DNA of 64,000 nucleotides. It comes from a virus. The notes under the pieces are model-generated. The model was not told where the DNA came from and did not search any database. It worked only from the letters and a program-made list of their open reading frames with translations. The stretch covers positions 62,001 to 126,000 of IMG/VR virus record IMGVR_UViG_3300047496_000430; one strand, given 5' to 3'. This document shows positions 49,277-56,819 of the stretch, one piece after another (the stretch's first letter is position 1; every line of letters begins with the position of its first letter). The position numbers and the translations under genes are program-made.

Positions 49277-49311
49277 CTTCTTCTCCTCTGGGCGATTCTT
49301 CCGCCCCTACT

Positions 49312-49340
49312 CTTGTACTCGAAAATGACTTGTTCTTGCC
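49312..49340 (-). promoter_or_regulatory. Candidate phage promoter C
   Basis: On the minus strand, GGCAAG (49340-49335), 17 nt, then TACAAG (49317-49312), 35 nt before the ATG at 49276. A perfect inverted repeat GTTCT-TGCC-AGAAC (49332-49345) overlaps the upstream box and also lies before the divergent plus-strand transglycosylase gene at 49366, so it could be an operator for both directions. Confidence 0.5.
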
Positions 49341-49365
49341 AGAACCAGTGGCTACGGTGCGCGCC

Positions 49366-49833
49366 ATGACGCCGACCACCCTCCTCGCCTTCCTCACCGC
49401 GTTCGCGTTGTCGCTCTCGAACGGGAAGTACATCCCAAAAGACCGACTCGACGAGAACGTGCGTGCGGTGCAGACAGTCGTCACCGAAGACGGCGCCATC
49501 GACTTCCCTGGAAGCACGCCGGCCGAAGATGTTACGAAGACCGAAGAACTCATGCTCGTGATGGCCAACTACGAGACGGCCTTCGACAAAAGCCCAGTTG
49601 GCGACGGGGGCCGCTCGTGCGGTCCAATGCAGACGAACCCGTTCTATGCGCATCTCACGTGTGACGAGCTGAAAGGCAGCTATGTCGTGGGGTACCGCGC
49701 GGGGCTCAAGATGCTGAAGCACCACATTGAAATCTGCCGCGGCATCGAGAAGGGTCTGGGGCGCTACGCAACGGGCACCTGCGGCGGGGCTCCAAAGCTC
49801 GTGAAGTTCCGACTCAGCCTCATCGGACGCTAG
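49366..49833 (+). CDS. Secreted lytic-transglycosylase-like lysis protein, 155 aa
   Basis: ATG at 49366 begins a signal-like N-terminus ('MTPTTLLAFLTAFALSLS'). The region 'LMLVMANYETAFDKS' with catalytic-type Glu (E70), then 'GDGGRSCGPMQTNPF' and 'CRGIEKGLGRYATGTCGG', matches the soluble lytic transglycosylase/lysozyme-like fold. It is a singleton on the plus strand with a terminator directly after it. It probably degrades peptidoglycan, either for lysis or entry. The second wall-degrading enzyme in the window. Confidence 0.78.
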   Translation: MTPTTLLAFLTAFALSLSNGKYIPKDRLDENVRAVQTVVTEDGAIDFPGSTPAEDVTKTEELMLVMANYETAFDKSPVGDGGRSCGPMQTNPFYAHLTCDELKGSYVVGYRAGLKMLKHHIEICRGIEKGLGRYATGTCGGAPKLVKFRLSLIGR

Positions 49834-49844
49834 AAGAGAAGAGG

Positions 49845-49863
49845 GGCCGGGTCACTCCCGGCC
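49845..49863 (+). terminator. Terminator after the transglycosylase-like gene
   Basis: GGCCGGG (49845-49851) and CCCGGCC (49857-49863) pair around TCACT, followed by TTCCTCATTTT. It lies 12 bases after the stop and also lies at the end of the convergent minus-strand small gene. Confidence 0.7.
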
Positions 49864-49867
49864 TTCC

Positions 49868-50008
49868 TCATTTTGGGGCTTCGATGGCGTTGAACAGTGC
49901 CCAGGCGATGAAGCTCAACGCCGCGAGAGTGAAGGTCAGGAAGAGGTGCGCGAAGAAGCGACCCCGCCGCTCCTTCCATCGACGGTCAGCCGCCGGCGGC
50001 CCGTACAC
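49868..50008 (-). CDS. Small single-pass membrane protein, 46 aa
   Basis: A GTG at 50008 overlaps the upstream gene by 23 nt, with GGAGGG before it. The protein has a basic N-terminus ('RRWKERRGRFF') and one hydrophobic helix ('FTLAALSFIAWALFNAI'), ending in a short tail. Topology would be N-in. It lies beside a lysis gene, so a holin or antiholin role is possible, which is inference. Too short for many gene finders. Confidence 0.6.
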   Translation of the reverse strand: MYGPPAADRRWKERRGRFFAHLFLTFTLAALSFIAWALFNAIEAPK

Positions 50009-50195
50009 TGAGGCCCTCCGCCTGACATTTCACGCAGCGTCCGCCGATGGCACTCAGACGTTGCTGAAGCCCATGCTTCGGACAGTTCTCCTCCCACCAG
50101 CCATTTCGTGAGCCTGGTGGAGAGGGCGGCATGCGCCTGGTGGTCTCACGTCGCTCCTGTGCCTGCGCACGTTGGTTGTTCGCTTGGTAGCCCAT
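49986..50195 (-). CDS. Small zinc-binding protein, 69 aa, with MxYQ-type N-terminus
   Basis: Start at ATG 50195 (TGATG overlap). The N-terminus 'MGYQANNQRAQAQERRE' resembles that of the winged-helix-like protein at 47353 ('MSYQNNRQATAP'). The zinc-like part is 'ENCPKHGLQQRL' and 'GRCVKCQAEG'. A plus-strand frame over the same bases is taken as its shadow. Confidence 0.65.
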   Translation of the reverse strand: MGYQANNQRAQAQERRETTRRMPPSPPGSRNGWWEENCPKHGLQQRLSAIGGRCVKCQAEGLSVRAAGG

Positions 50196-50458
50196 CAACT
50201 GCCCTCCTCGTCCATGCACTCCACCAAGAGGTCGTGGAACTTCTGGCAGAGGCGCTCCGCGCGCGCAGGGTTGATGTCGCCCACCACGGGCACCATCACC
50301 GCGGTGCGCAGCTCATCGTCTGCAGAGTACGCGAGCACGGGCCTGCCGTGCACGAGGTAGAGGCCCACCTGGATGGTCCTCGGCGCGCGTGCCTTCCGCG
50401 CAGCCGCGAGGTCGATGACGTTCCCGGGCTTCGTGTCGCGGTCCCCTCGGTCAGCCAT
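50195..50458 (-). CDS. Hypothetical protein, 87 aa
   Basis: Start at ATG 50458. A basic N-terminus ('NVIDLAAARKARAPRTIQ') is followed by 'VGLYLVHGRPVLAYSADDELR' split by a beta turn, then an amphipathic helix 'ARAERLCQKFHDLLVECM'. It looks like a small alpha/beta domain. No family recognised. Confidence 0.6.
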   Translation of the reverse strand: MADRGDRDTKPGNVIDLAAARKARAPRTIQVGLYLVHGRPVLAYSADDELRTAVMVPVVGDINPARAERLCQKFHDLLVECMDEEGS

Positions 50459-50699
50459 CCGGCTTCTCGGCGTTGCCCAGGTACTCGAAGACGTCAATGC
50501 GCGCCTCCACAGGGTCACCGCCGATGCCCTCGAGCGCCTTGGTCACGAGGTTCAGGGCGTGCTGCCGAAGCGCCATCTTCACCTCGTCAGCCGTGCTCAC
50601 CGGGAAGCTGCCCGTGACCTCGAGGACCAGCTTCGCGCTGAGCGTCACCTTCGCGCGCTTCTTGTTCTTCTCCGCCGGCGGCGCCGACAGCTTCTTCAT
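50451..50699 (-). CDS. Hypothetical protein, 82 aa
   Basis: Start at ATG 50699. It has a basic Lys-rich opening ('KKLSAPPAEKNKKRAKV') followed by 'LSAKLVLEVTGSFPVSTADE' and a helix 'VKMALRQHALNLVTKALEGI'. Possibly a small alpha/beta protein. Overlaps both neighbours. Confidence 0.6.
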   Translation of the reverse strand: MKKLSAPPAEKNKKRAKVTLSAKLVLEVTGSFPVSTADEVKMALRQHALNLVTKALEGIGGDPVEARIDVFEYLGNAEKPDG

Positions 50700-51046
50700 T
50701 GGAAGACCTCCACCAGCTTGTTCCTCGCACGAGCCTGCCTCACCACGTGCATCGTGCCCGTCGAAATGCCGTCCCAGAAGGCCACCATGCGCGTGCACTC
50801 CTCGGCGATGGTGATGTTGCGGATGAGCGGAGCCCTGGGACCGTACAAGTCGTAGTTCGGCTTGTGGATGCGGACTTCCATCCCGAGCTGGCGCGCTGCT
50901 TCTTCCGCCGCCGTGTCCACCCCGACAGCACCACCCGAGAGGATGATGGTGCCGTTGGGGAGGAACGAGACGTAGTCCTGGACTTCATGAAGCCGCGCCT
51001 TCGGCCACCCACGAGAGCCGACGATGGCGACGACCTCTTGGGTCAC
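50696..51046 (-). CDS. SLOG-domain protein (YspA/DprA-like Rossmann fold)
   Basis: Compact 116-aa protein with the SLOG signature: 'VVAIVGSRGWPKA' opening the Rossmann fold and 'ILSGGAVGVDTAAEEAARQ' as the phosphate-binding GGxxGxD loop. 'ITIAEECTRMVAFWDGISTG' follows the usual order. SLOG proteins bind or cleave nucleotide-derived ligands and take part in signalling or nucleotide salvage. The actual ligand is unknown. Confidence 0.82.
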   Translation of the reverse strand: MTQEVVAIVGSRGWPKARLHEVQDYVSFLPNGTIILSGGAVGVDTAAEEAARQLGMEVRIHKPNYDLYGPRAPLIRNITIAEECTRMVAFWDGISTGTMHVVRQARARNKLVEVFQ

Positions 51047-51360
51047 CGCGCCTTCTCGCAGTACAGCTTCAGTGGAGCTTTGCTGTCTGCGTAGCCGGCA
51101 GCCACCACGCAGTGGATGAGCCCCATACAGACAGCACTGCGCATGCCGAAGAAGGTGTAGTCACCGTCGCGGGAGTAGTGCATCTCCTGTGATGGAGGAC
51201 GATGCGCCCAGTAGGACAAGCGCGAGTTGACCACGAAAGCGCCGAGGTAGAGCGCGAAGTGTGGCTCGCCGAACCAGTGTCGCGTATGGTCTTCTGTCTC
51301 CGTACAGTTGGCCTCTCCCGTCGACAGCAACAGGGAGAGGAGTGACGCGAAGAAGACCAT
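51043..51360 (-). CDS. Secreted or membrane protein, 105 aa
   Basis: Start at ATG 51360 (TGATG overlap). Signal-like N-terminus 'MVFFASLLSLLLSTGEANC', then a mixed mature part with three cysteines, 'MGLIHCVVAAGYADS' being moderately hydrophobic. It may be exported. Function unknown. Confidence 0.6.
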   Translation of the reverse strand: MVFFASLLSLLLSTGEANCTETEDHTRHWFGEPHFALYLGAFVVNSRLSYWAHRPPSQEMHYSRDGDYTFFGMRSAVCMGLIHCVVAAGYADSKAPLKLYCEKAR

Positions 51361-51629
51361 CACTCTCGACAGGCCTCCTCCGCCCACTGTTCCGCCGTGA
51401 GGAAGTGGAACTCCGCCAACTTGCCGTGACCGTAAGCACCGACGTCGATGCGCGTGAATGCCTCCCAGTGCTGCAGCATCGCGAGGAAGTCCTCGCCCTT
51501 GCCCTGGAAGCACTTAGAGTCGTATGCGGCGACCGGACCGTCTACGCGCTTGAACCAGTTGGTCCATGTCGCAGTCTCTACCTTGTACTCGAAGAGCACG
51601 TAGCACTTGGTTGCGTCGATGTCGGTCAC
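51360..51629 (-). CDS. Hypothetical protein, 89 aa
   Basis: GTG start at 51629 preceded by AAGGAACACAAC. The protein has 'CYVLFEYKVETATWTNWFKR' and an acidic C-terminus. No motif is recognised. First gene of a leftward run; faces the plus-strand singleton at 51691. Confidence 0.6.
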   Translation of the reverse strand: MTDIDATKCYVLFEYKVETATWTNWFKRVDGPVAAYDSKCFQGKGEDFLAMLQHWEAFTRIDVGAYGHGKLAEFHFLTAEQWAEEACRE

Positions 51630-51690
51630 GTTGTGTTCCTTTCAAGAGTCACGCTTCCGGGCGCGGGTACTTCGCTGGTATCTTGGGAGC

Positions 51691-52128
51691 ATGAACAGCT
51701 CGACCATCTACGGCGCCACAGGACCCACCCGCGAACACCTCGTCGTTGCCGGCGTTGGTGCCGAGGTCGCGAAACTACGACGAGACACCGAGAAGACCAC
51801 GGGGTCCGGTGTTCAAGTGATTTCCATCACCGACGGGTCCGCCGTACCGGAGCTCACGACTTCCGGAACGAGTGTGGTTTTGAACACGAGTGGCCTCAGC
51901 CCTAGTGTGCCCCTGCCGAACGGTGCCGACGGCGATGAGAAGGAAGTAGTGAACGGCGCGAACGGCCAAGGGGCCGGCGGCTTCATCTTCCTCGTGTGCA
52001 ACAACAACATCGGCAATGACGCGTACGACCTACCGTACGGCGCGGCCGTGAAGCTGCGTTGGGTCACCGCTCTCGGCGGCTGGGTAGCGACGAACTACTG
52101 CGCGAACGTCAACGCTTACTGGGACTGA
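51691..52128 (+). CDS. Beta-rich hypothetical protein, 145 aa, plus-strand singleton
   Basis: ATG at 51691 with TTGGGAG. Sequence is Gly/Thr/Asn-rich ('SITDGSAVPELTTSGTSVVL', 'VCNNNIGNDAYDLPYG') with a C-terminal 'KLRWVTALGGWVATNYCAN', typical of phage tail or surface proteins. It is isolated on the plus strand between leftward genes. Family unknown. Confidence 0.65.
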   Translation: MNSSTIYGATGPTREHLVVAGVGAEVAKLRRDTEKTTGSGVQVISITDGSAVPELTTSGTSVVLNTSGLSPSVPLPNGADGDEKEVVNGANGQGAGGFIFLVCNNNIGNDAYDLPYGAAVKLRWVTALGGWVATNYCANVNAYWD

Positions 52129-52129
52129 C

Positions 52130-52336
52130 CTACTCGTGCGGGGGCGGCACGGGTTCCTTGACGGGAGCCAGCGGCAGTGGCGCAGCAGCCGGAGGCACTC
52201 CTGTTCCTTGTGCAGTGAAGCAGACCTCGCGGTCAGTTCCGGTCACACGAACGAGGATGGTGCCTTCCGGCTGCTTGGTGGGGTCGACGGGCGTCTTGGT
52301 CGCATCACCCTGCACGTAGACGAACTTGGTGGCCAT
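52130..52336 (-). CDS. Small hypothetical protein, 68 aa, with Pro-rich tail
   Basis: Beta strands 'TKFVYVQGDATKT' and 'GTILVRVTGTDREVCFTA', then a Pro/Ala-rich tail. Convergent with the plus-strand gene with one base between. Not recognised. Confidence 0.6.
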   Translation of the reverse strand: MATKFVYVQGDATKTPVDPTKQPEGTILVRVTGTDREVCFTAQGTGVPPAAAPLPLAPVKEPVPPPHE

Positions 52337-52376
52337 ACGGTGAGGCTACCAGAGGTTCGCCCTCTGCTTCCAGTGC

Positions 52377-52790
52377 TCAGAGCTCGATGCGCAGAGCATG
52401 CGTGCGCGACATGAACGCGTGGTCCTGCAGAAACACCGGACGACGCGTGACCAGCTCTTCTTCTTCCAGCATTTTGACGTCCACGGGCTCGTCAGCGTAG
52501 TTGCCTTTCTTGTTGCCGTTCTTCAGGAATACTTGCGGCTTTCCAAAGCCAAATCCGAAGCGCCCGCGCGTCACGGAGAAGTTGAAGTGTACCGACGGGT
52601 GACTGGGAAGGTTCGCACGGTCGTGTACTAGCCTCTCGTCCGACAGCGCGAACAAGTAGGTCGGTACGTGGAGGCGCACGATGACCTCCCCACCGCACGA
52701 CTCCAGCGTCGGTTTCTGCTTCCGGCGCCCCTCCTTCTCCTTTGCGTAGCCTTTCTGATATTGTGCCGCCCACATGTACAAGCCGAGCAT
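52377..52790 (-). CDS. Hypothetical protein, 137 aa
   Basis: N-terminal segment 'GLYMWAAQYQKGYAKEK' and a basic stretch, then beta-rich 'VIVRLHVPTYLFALSDERL' and 'HFNFSVTRGRFGFGFG', ending 'HAFMSRTHALRIEL'. Single cysteine. No family recognised. Shares one base with the upstream stop. Confidence 0.65.
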   Translation of the reverse strand: MLGLYMWAAQYQKGYAKEKEGRRKQKPTLESCGGEVIVRLHVPTYLFALSDERLVHDRANLPSHPSVHFNFSVTRGRFGFGFGKPQVFLKNGNKKGNYADEPVDVKMLEEEELVTRRPVFLQDHAFMSRTHALRIEL

Positions 52791-53704
52791 CAGACCACCT
52801 TGCCCTTCGCACGCAGCGGCTTCTTGCCGGCGAGCTTGAGCTTCTGGAGCGCCGTCTTGAACGTGGTCGCGACATTGGCACTGACCGTCAGCTCGTCCTT
52901 CTCGAAGTGCCGCAGCAGCTCGACGGCTGCGTCGTTCTGGCCAAACTTCACGTGCTCGCCGACCCGGCGGGTCATCGCGTCCATCGCCGTCGCGCGCTCG
53001 AAGTGCTCTCGCACCACGGTCACGACAGCATCCGACAGGCCGGGCAGCCCTTGGTAGAGCCGCTTGTAAACTTCGCTCTCGAGACGCGCACCCTCTTCGC
53101 CGAGGTCGTTGAGTCGGTCGATGAGCGTTCGGCGACGCTTCTCACGGTCCTTCACCATGGTGCGGAACTCGAGCATCGTCATCGTGTCGGGGAGCTCGGA
53201 GATGATGATGGTCTGGGTCACCTCGTTCAGCTCCTCGAGGTTCTTGTTCCCCTGTTCCTTGAGCACCTCCAGACGCGCGAGCTTCTTCGCCGTCTCGACA
53301 TCGATGACAGCCACGGCGTCCTTCAGTGTCGGGAGGTTGGTGAGGACTTCATCAGCGCGCTCCTGCGCGAGTGTTTCGAGCTCCTCCACGCGGCGACCGC
53401 CCACACTCGACACGCGGTAGCAGTGTCTGCGCGCATCGTCCTCGGTAAGAAACTCGTTCGAATTGAAGTAGTCTGAACGTCCCTCCTTCGCACGAATCAC
53501 GTGCTTCGGTCCAATGAAGTGTCGACGCTCTGCCGTCTCGAGGATGATGTACGCGGCGCGGAGCAGGATGTAGCGCGAGGCCTGTGACCGGTCCGCGAAG
53601 GTCCGCACGAACTCGTTCTGACGGGTCTCGCTCCATGTGGCGAGCGCGGTTGTCGGAAGAGCCTGGGTCATGGCGGTGACTTCGTCGTGCGACGTGCTGT
53701 TCAT
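52790..53704 (-). CDS. Hypothetical helical protein, 304 aa
   Basis: The upstream frame is a shadow; the ATG at 53704 has GAGAGAACACT. Almost entirely helical and charged, with coiled-coil-like stretches 'LEVLKEQGNKNLEELNEVTQ' and 'LIDRLNDLGEEGARLESEV'. C-terminus is basic (tail 'GKKPLRAKGKVV'). It may be a structural or assembly factor. Unknown family. Confidence 0.65.
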   Translation of the reverse strand: MNSTSHDEVTAMTQALPTTALATWSETRQNEFVRTFADRSQASRYILLRAAYIILETAERRHFIGPKHVIRAKEGRSDYFNSNEFLTEDDARRHCYRVSSVGGRRVEELETLAQERADEVLTNLPTLKDAVAVIDVETAKKLARLEVLKEQGNKNLEELNEVTQTIIISELPDTMTMLEFRTMVKDREKRRRTLIDRLNDLGEEGARLESEVYKRLYQGLPGLSDAVVTVVREHFERATAMDAMTRRVGEHVKFGQNDAAVELLRHFEKDELTVSANVATTFKTALQKLKLAGKKPLRAKGKVV

Positions 53705-53744
53705 AGTGTTCTCTCTTTTCTCTGGTGGTGGTTGGCGGTGTACT

Positions 53745-54224
53745 TCAACGCTCGATGTGCGCGCGGTACAAAGAGACCACGAACTTGGGCGCGGAGTTGT
53801 TCTTGATTTGTGTGGACGCGACAGCAGTGCTCTCGCCTGTCGCGCGGAACGCCTCAACGTAGCTGTCGACGTGTTCTTTTCTTGAAGACGTGCCTGACAC
53901 CCCCGTCCACATTTCGATAACTGCCACGGCATGCTCCGCAGCCTTGCGCGGGTCCGCGAAAACGCGAACGGAGTCCACGCCGTCGTACGGCCCGTCGTCT
54001 TTTTCTCGTCGGCCGCCGACGAGGTCGCGTGCCCGCGTAGTAACGACGAACGCCACGGTCGGTGACCAGTACTTGTCGTAGGCGTCCTCGAGAACACTCC
54101 TGCTTCTGTTCTCGTCACTACAGTCCAGGCACAAGGCCAGGCCGAGGTAGTGGCCGATGGCGGGCTTACCGCACGGTGATTCAGCTCCTCGAGCGACGCG
54201 TGCGCACTTCAATTCCACGGGCAC
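53745..54224 (-). CDS. Hypothetical protein with N-terminal zinc site, 159 aa
   Basis: GTG at 54224 has GGAG six bases upstream; the longer frame is a shadow of the GNAT gene. Four cysteines ('KCARVA', 'SPCGKP', 'LCLDCSDE') probably bind zinc. The C-terminal part is alpha/beta with 'VAFVVTTRARDLVGG' and 'AAEHAVAVIEMW'. Unknown function. Confidence 0.6.
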   Translation of the reverse strand: MPVELKCARVARGAESPCGKPAIGHYLGLALCLDCSDENRSRSVLEDAYDKYWSPTVAFVVTTRARDLVGGRREKDDGPYDGVDSVRVFADPRKAAEHAVAVIEMWTGVSGTSSRKEHVDSYVEAFRATGESTAVASTQIKNNSAPKFVVSLYRAHIER

Positions 54225-54750
54225 GGTCTTTCTCCTCTGGCCACCAGATGTACGAGCGCGGTTCTTCCGTGCCCACGGGTTCGAATCCCAACTTCTCGAG
54301 CTTCCATCCGAAGCGCGGGTCCAAGACGTTCTCGACGTAGATGGGCAACGTCGGGTGCTCTGCGCGGATGCGCTGGACCAGGCGCGTGAATACGCCCGTG
54401 CCTCGCTTCTTCTCCGCAACAGTGACGTTGGCGATGTCGAGCATCGGCGTGCCCGGGTAGTGCTTGTCGGCACCAACGCTGATTTGCCTGTGTGACTTGC
54501 GCACGTAGAGCCCCTCGAAGTCGGGCTCCTTCACGTACTCGTTGCGCAGGCTGTCGGTGCGGAGGAAGCGTTCGAGCGTCGGCTGGCGCCAGTGACTGTG
54601 CCGCATCGACGGCAGGTGCTTCGGACGCTCGCCAGCCTCCACACGCTCCTTCATCCAGTTTGCCCGGCAGGCCGAGCACTGCATACAGTTGCCGCCGCAC
54701 GCAAGGTGACCACACCACGCGCACCGCAGCCGTTTCACCTGGTCCGCCAC
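54181..54750 (-). CDS. GNAT-family acetyltransferase with N-terminal zinc knuckles
   Basis: The first 35 residues contain CxxC pairs ('RCAWCGHLACGG', 'MQCSACRANW'). The GNAT core is recognised by 'MLDIANVTVAEKKRGTG', where K-R-G-T-G is the acetyl-CoA pyrophosphate loop, followed by helix 'VFTRLVQRIRAEHP' and 'FGWKLEKLGFEPVG'. It would transfer an acetyl group to an unknown amine. The fused zinc domain may select the target. Confidence 0.78.
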   Translation of the reverse strand: MADQVKRLRCAWCGHLACGGNCMQCSACRANWMKERVEAGERPKHLPSMRHSHWRQPTLERFLRTDSLRNEYVKEPDFEGLYVRKSHRQISVGADKHYPGTPMLDIANVTVAEKKRGTGVFTRLVQRIRAEHPTLPIYVENVLDPRFGWKLEKLGFEPVGTEEPRSYIWWPEEKDRARGIEVRTRRSRS

Positions 54751-54947
54751 TGCTGCAGGAGCTCAGGGAAATGCTCAACTGCGAAGAAGCCGGCCGCTGC
54801 AGCAACCGCACAGATGAACACGAAACGTGCGATGAGGAAGGTCATCTCGCTTTCTTCTGCGCATTTCGAACAGGCCATGTCCTCGCTGAATTCCACACGA
54901 TGACGGCGACATTCCGGGCGCGCACCGTCGGGGTCATCTTCAGGCAT
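54735..54947 (-). CDS. Small zinc-like and membrane protein, 70 aa
   Basis: Start at ATG 54947. A charged N-terminus with 'ECRRHRVEF' and 'ACSKCAEE' forms a zinc-like site, followed by one transmembrane helix ('FLIARFVFICAVAAAAGFF'). Overlaps the GNAT gene by 16 nt and the zinc gene by 8. May be a membrane-anchored adaptor. Confidence 0.6.
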   Translation of the reverse strand: MPEDDPDGARPECRRHRVEFSEDMACSKCAEESEMTFLIARFVFICAVAAAAGFFAVEHFPELLQQWRTR

Positions 54948-55446
54948 CGATAGTTCTCCTCGACACACAGCTGCACGTGCCGCTGGTGTCCTTGCAGTTG
55001 AGACAGACGAGTTCGACAACGCGGAGTAGGAACTGTTCTCGCTCCCCCGCGGTCATGTCCTGCAGCGCATCGTGGAATCGCTGGACCTCTGTCGAGACGA
55101 GGTGCTCGCGCCGCCACACTTCGCACGCGTTGAGCGTGCAAGTTCTATTCGGCGCAACGGTGATGACCTTGCAGCATCGACAGCGGAAGAGCGTCTTGCC
55201 GCTGGGCGAGGTCCTTGATTGCGGGAGAGTCTCCCAGCGCTCTCGCCACGTCTCATCAGGTTCTGGGCGAATGCTCATGTAGTCGTGCACCTCTCCACAG
55301 ACGATGCAGCACGGCTTGGCGTCCAGCTCGTCGGTCGCGAAGACAGGTGTGACCTCTTCGTCTTCCACGTCGACACTGTCGGGCAAGCAGCCCGTGCAGT
55401 AGTACGCCTCGTGGTACCAGACGACCTGGAAGTCATGTCCCTTCAT
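54940..55446 (-). CDS. Multi-zinc protein, 168 aa
   Basis: Several cysteine pairs: 'YCTGCLP', 'PCCIVCGEV', 'FRCRCCKV', 'CLNCKDTSGTCSC'. These make three zinc-binding sites plausible. The middle has 'DETWRERWETLPQS'. The family is not recognised. It belongs to the run of small zinc proteins in this region. Confidence 0.65.
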   Translation of the reverse strand: MKGHDFQVVWYHEAYYCTGCLPDSVDVEDEEVTPVFATDELDAKPCCIVCGEVHDYMSIRPEPDETWRERWETLPQSRTSPSGKTLFRCRCCKVITVAPNRTCTLNACEVWRREHLVSTEVQRFHDALQDMTAGEREQFLLRVVELVCLNCKDTSGTCSCVSRRTIDA

Positions 55447-56083
55447 CAGGCTTCTCCGGTCGGAAGAAGGCGCGTGTCCCTGCCTGGACTTGTTTCATGT
55501 CGCGCTTCTCGTAATCGCTCGGCAGTGTCAGTGGGGCCGTCGCCGCCTGGAACCACGCGGGGTCTCTCTTGAGGTCTTCGAGGAGGTTATTGTCGAAGTA
55601 GTGGCCGCGCAGCGTTTTGTCCGACACGAGTCCGACCATCTGCAGCTCGACGCTCAGGAGCTGGTCGCGCCACCAGTCGTCTGCGCTCACGGCAGGCCAG
55701 GCATCAAGCACCTTGTCTTTGCCGACGCACGGAGGCTGCGCCACCCAGACACGGACGGTGGAGTCCCGTGCCCTTTGTTCTTGTTCCCGTTCCTTGACCG
55801 AACTGTCCGTCAGCTCGATGTTCGGCACAGGCAGCCCGATGGCCTCACAGAGCTTCTTCGCCTCTGCCTCTTGGAAGGTGCGGAAGTTGATGCCATCTGG
55901 GGCGCAAAGCATTGGCATGAACGGGATGGCGGCCATCAACGAGAAGGTGTCGCCCTTCTTGATGAAGCCGCCGGAAGGAAGGGATGAGAAGCGCACTTCC
56001 AGCTTTCGCGATGACGCACTCAGCAGCTGCGTGTGAACCAGCATCTCCAAGACCTTCCTGACGAGCGGTGTCTGCGCCATCAC
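55433..56083 (-). CDS. Hypothetical protein, 216 aa
   Basis: Starts at a double M (MMAQ). The protein is helical at both ends, with a conserved-looking middle 'FIKKGDTFSLMAAIPFMPM' and 'LCAPDGINFRTFQEAEAKK'. No catalytic motif. Overlaps the SET gene by four bases. Confidence 0.6.
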   Translation of the reverse strand: MMAQTPLVRKVLEMLVHTQLLSASSRKLEVRFSSLPSGGFIKKGDTFSLMAAIPFMPMLCAPDGINFRTFQEAEAKKLCEAIGLPVPNIELTDSSVKEREQEQRARDSTVRVWVAQPPCVGKDKVLDAWPAVSADDWWRDQLLSVELQMVGLVSDKTLRGHYFDNNLLEDLKRDPAWFQAATAPLTLPSDYEKRDMKQVQAGTRAFFRPEKPDEGT

Positions 56084-56502
56084 TTGTGCTGCCAGAACTC
56101 CATCTTCTTCTTGGACAGCGTGCTCGGTCCATAGTTGATGAAGAGCTCGTCACCGGCGACGATGCGCTTGCGCGCCCGGAACGTGATGAGCTCGCTGCGC
56201 TTGTCCATCGCGAACTCGAGGTTCGGCGTCGCACTGTGGTTGTAGAGCGAGCCGAAGCCGAGAGCCAGCGCGTCGTAGACGTCCGACCAGGCGAAGACGT
56301 AGTAGTACGCTTTCGTCTGCTCCGTCTGGTCCCGCGATGGCAGGAGGAGAACGGGCGCCTCCTCGACGAGCGCACCCTTCTCGTAGTTGACCAGCGCGAA
56401 GACGCCGCGCCCGTGCGTAGGGCTGACGCCAACGCGGATGCCGCAGGCCGGCAACACCGAGTGGAGTGGTGTGCCGTCCGCCATTCTCTTCGCGCGGGCC
56501 AT
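56080..56502 (-). CDS. SET-domain protein (putative lysine methyltransferase)
   Basis: Complete 140-aa SET domain. The GxG motif is 'THGRGVFAL' (30-37), the S-adenosylmethionine-binding 'LYNHSATPNLEF' (86-97) holds N-H-S, and the C-terminal 'GDELFINYG' (117-125) has the catalytic Tyr. The post-SET cysteine cluster of eukaryotic enzymes is absent, as in the chlorovirus vSET. It may methylate phage or host proteins. Rare in phages. Confidence 0.85.
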   Translation of the reverse strand: MARAKRMADGTPLHSVLPACGIRVGVSPTHGRGVFALVNYEKGALVEEAPVLLLPSRDQTEQTKAYYYVFAWSDVYDALALGFGSLYNHSATPNLEFAMDKRSELITFRARKRIVAGDELFINYGPSTLSKKKMEFWQHK

Positions 56503-56819
56503 CAGGTCTTCCGCTCGCTGAGCGCGTGCTTGAAGGACTCCTGAAGGCGCAGGACAACAACGCTCTGCGGCAGCTTTCGCCAGTTGAAGGCGGTGTCGTC
56601 GAGAAGGAGCCCGAGGCCGTGGATGATGGTCGCGATTTCACTCGCCGTGCAGCAGAAGGTCACCTCGCACATGCGCCTGGGGTCGGCACCCTCGAGCTTC
56701 TGCTTGACGCCCGCGAGGAAGACTAGCTCCGCCTGGCTGAGCTCTTGGTGGACAGGGGGGTACTCAAGCTTTTTGAGCAGCACCGAAACTTCTTCTAGTT
56801 CTAGGTCGAGCTTGGGCAT
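56502..56819 (-). CDS. Hypothetical protein, 105 aa, tandem paralogue 1
   Basis: Begins 'MPKLDLELEEVSVLLKKLEY' and shares its N-terminal pattern MP-[KR]-LD-x3-E-E with the next gene, followed by related helices. Alpha-helical, with two cysteines in 'VTFCCTAS'. It shares one base with the SET gene start (TGATG). Unknown function. Confidence 0.65.
   Translation of the reverse strand: MPKLDLELEEVSVLLKKLEYPPVHQELSQAELVFLAGVKQKLEGADPRRMCEVTFCCTASEIATIIHGLGLLLDDTAFNWRKLPQSVVVLRLQESFKHALSERKT

Noticed and set aside
49884-50111. 75-aa plus-strand frame over the small zinc and membrane genes
   Set aside because: Strongly basic, no ribosome site, and the opposite strand has well-spaced zinc cysteines and a membrane helix with overlaps typical of the phage.
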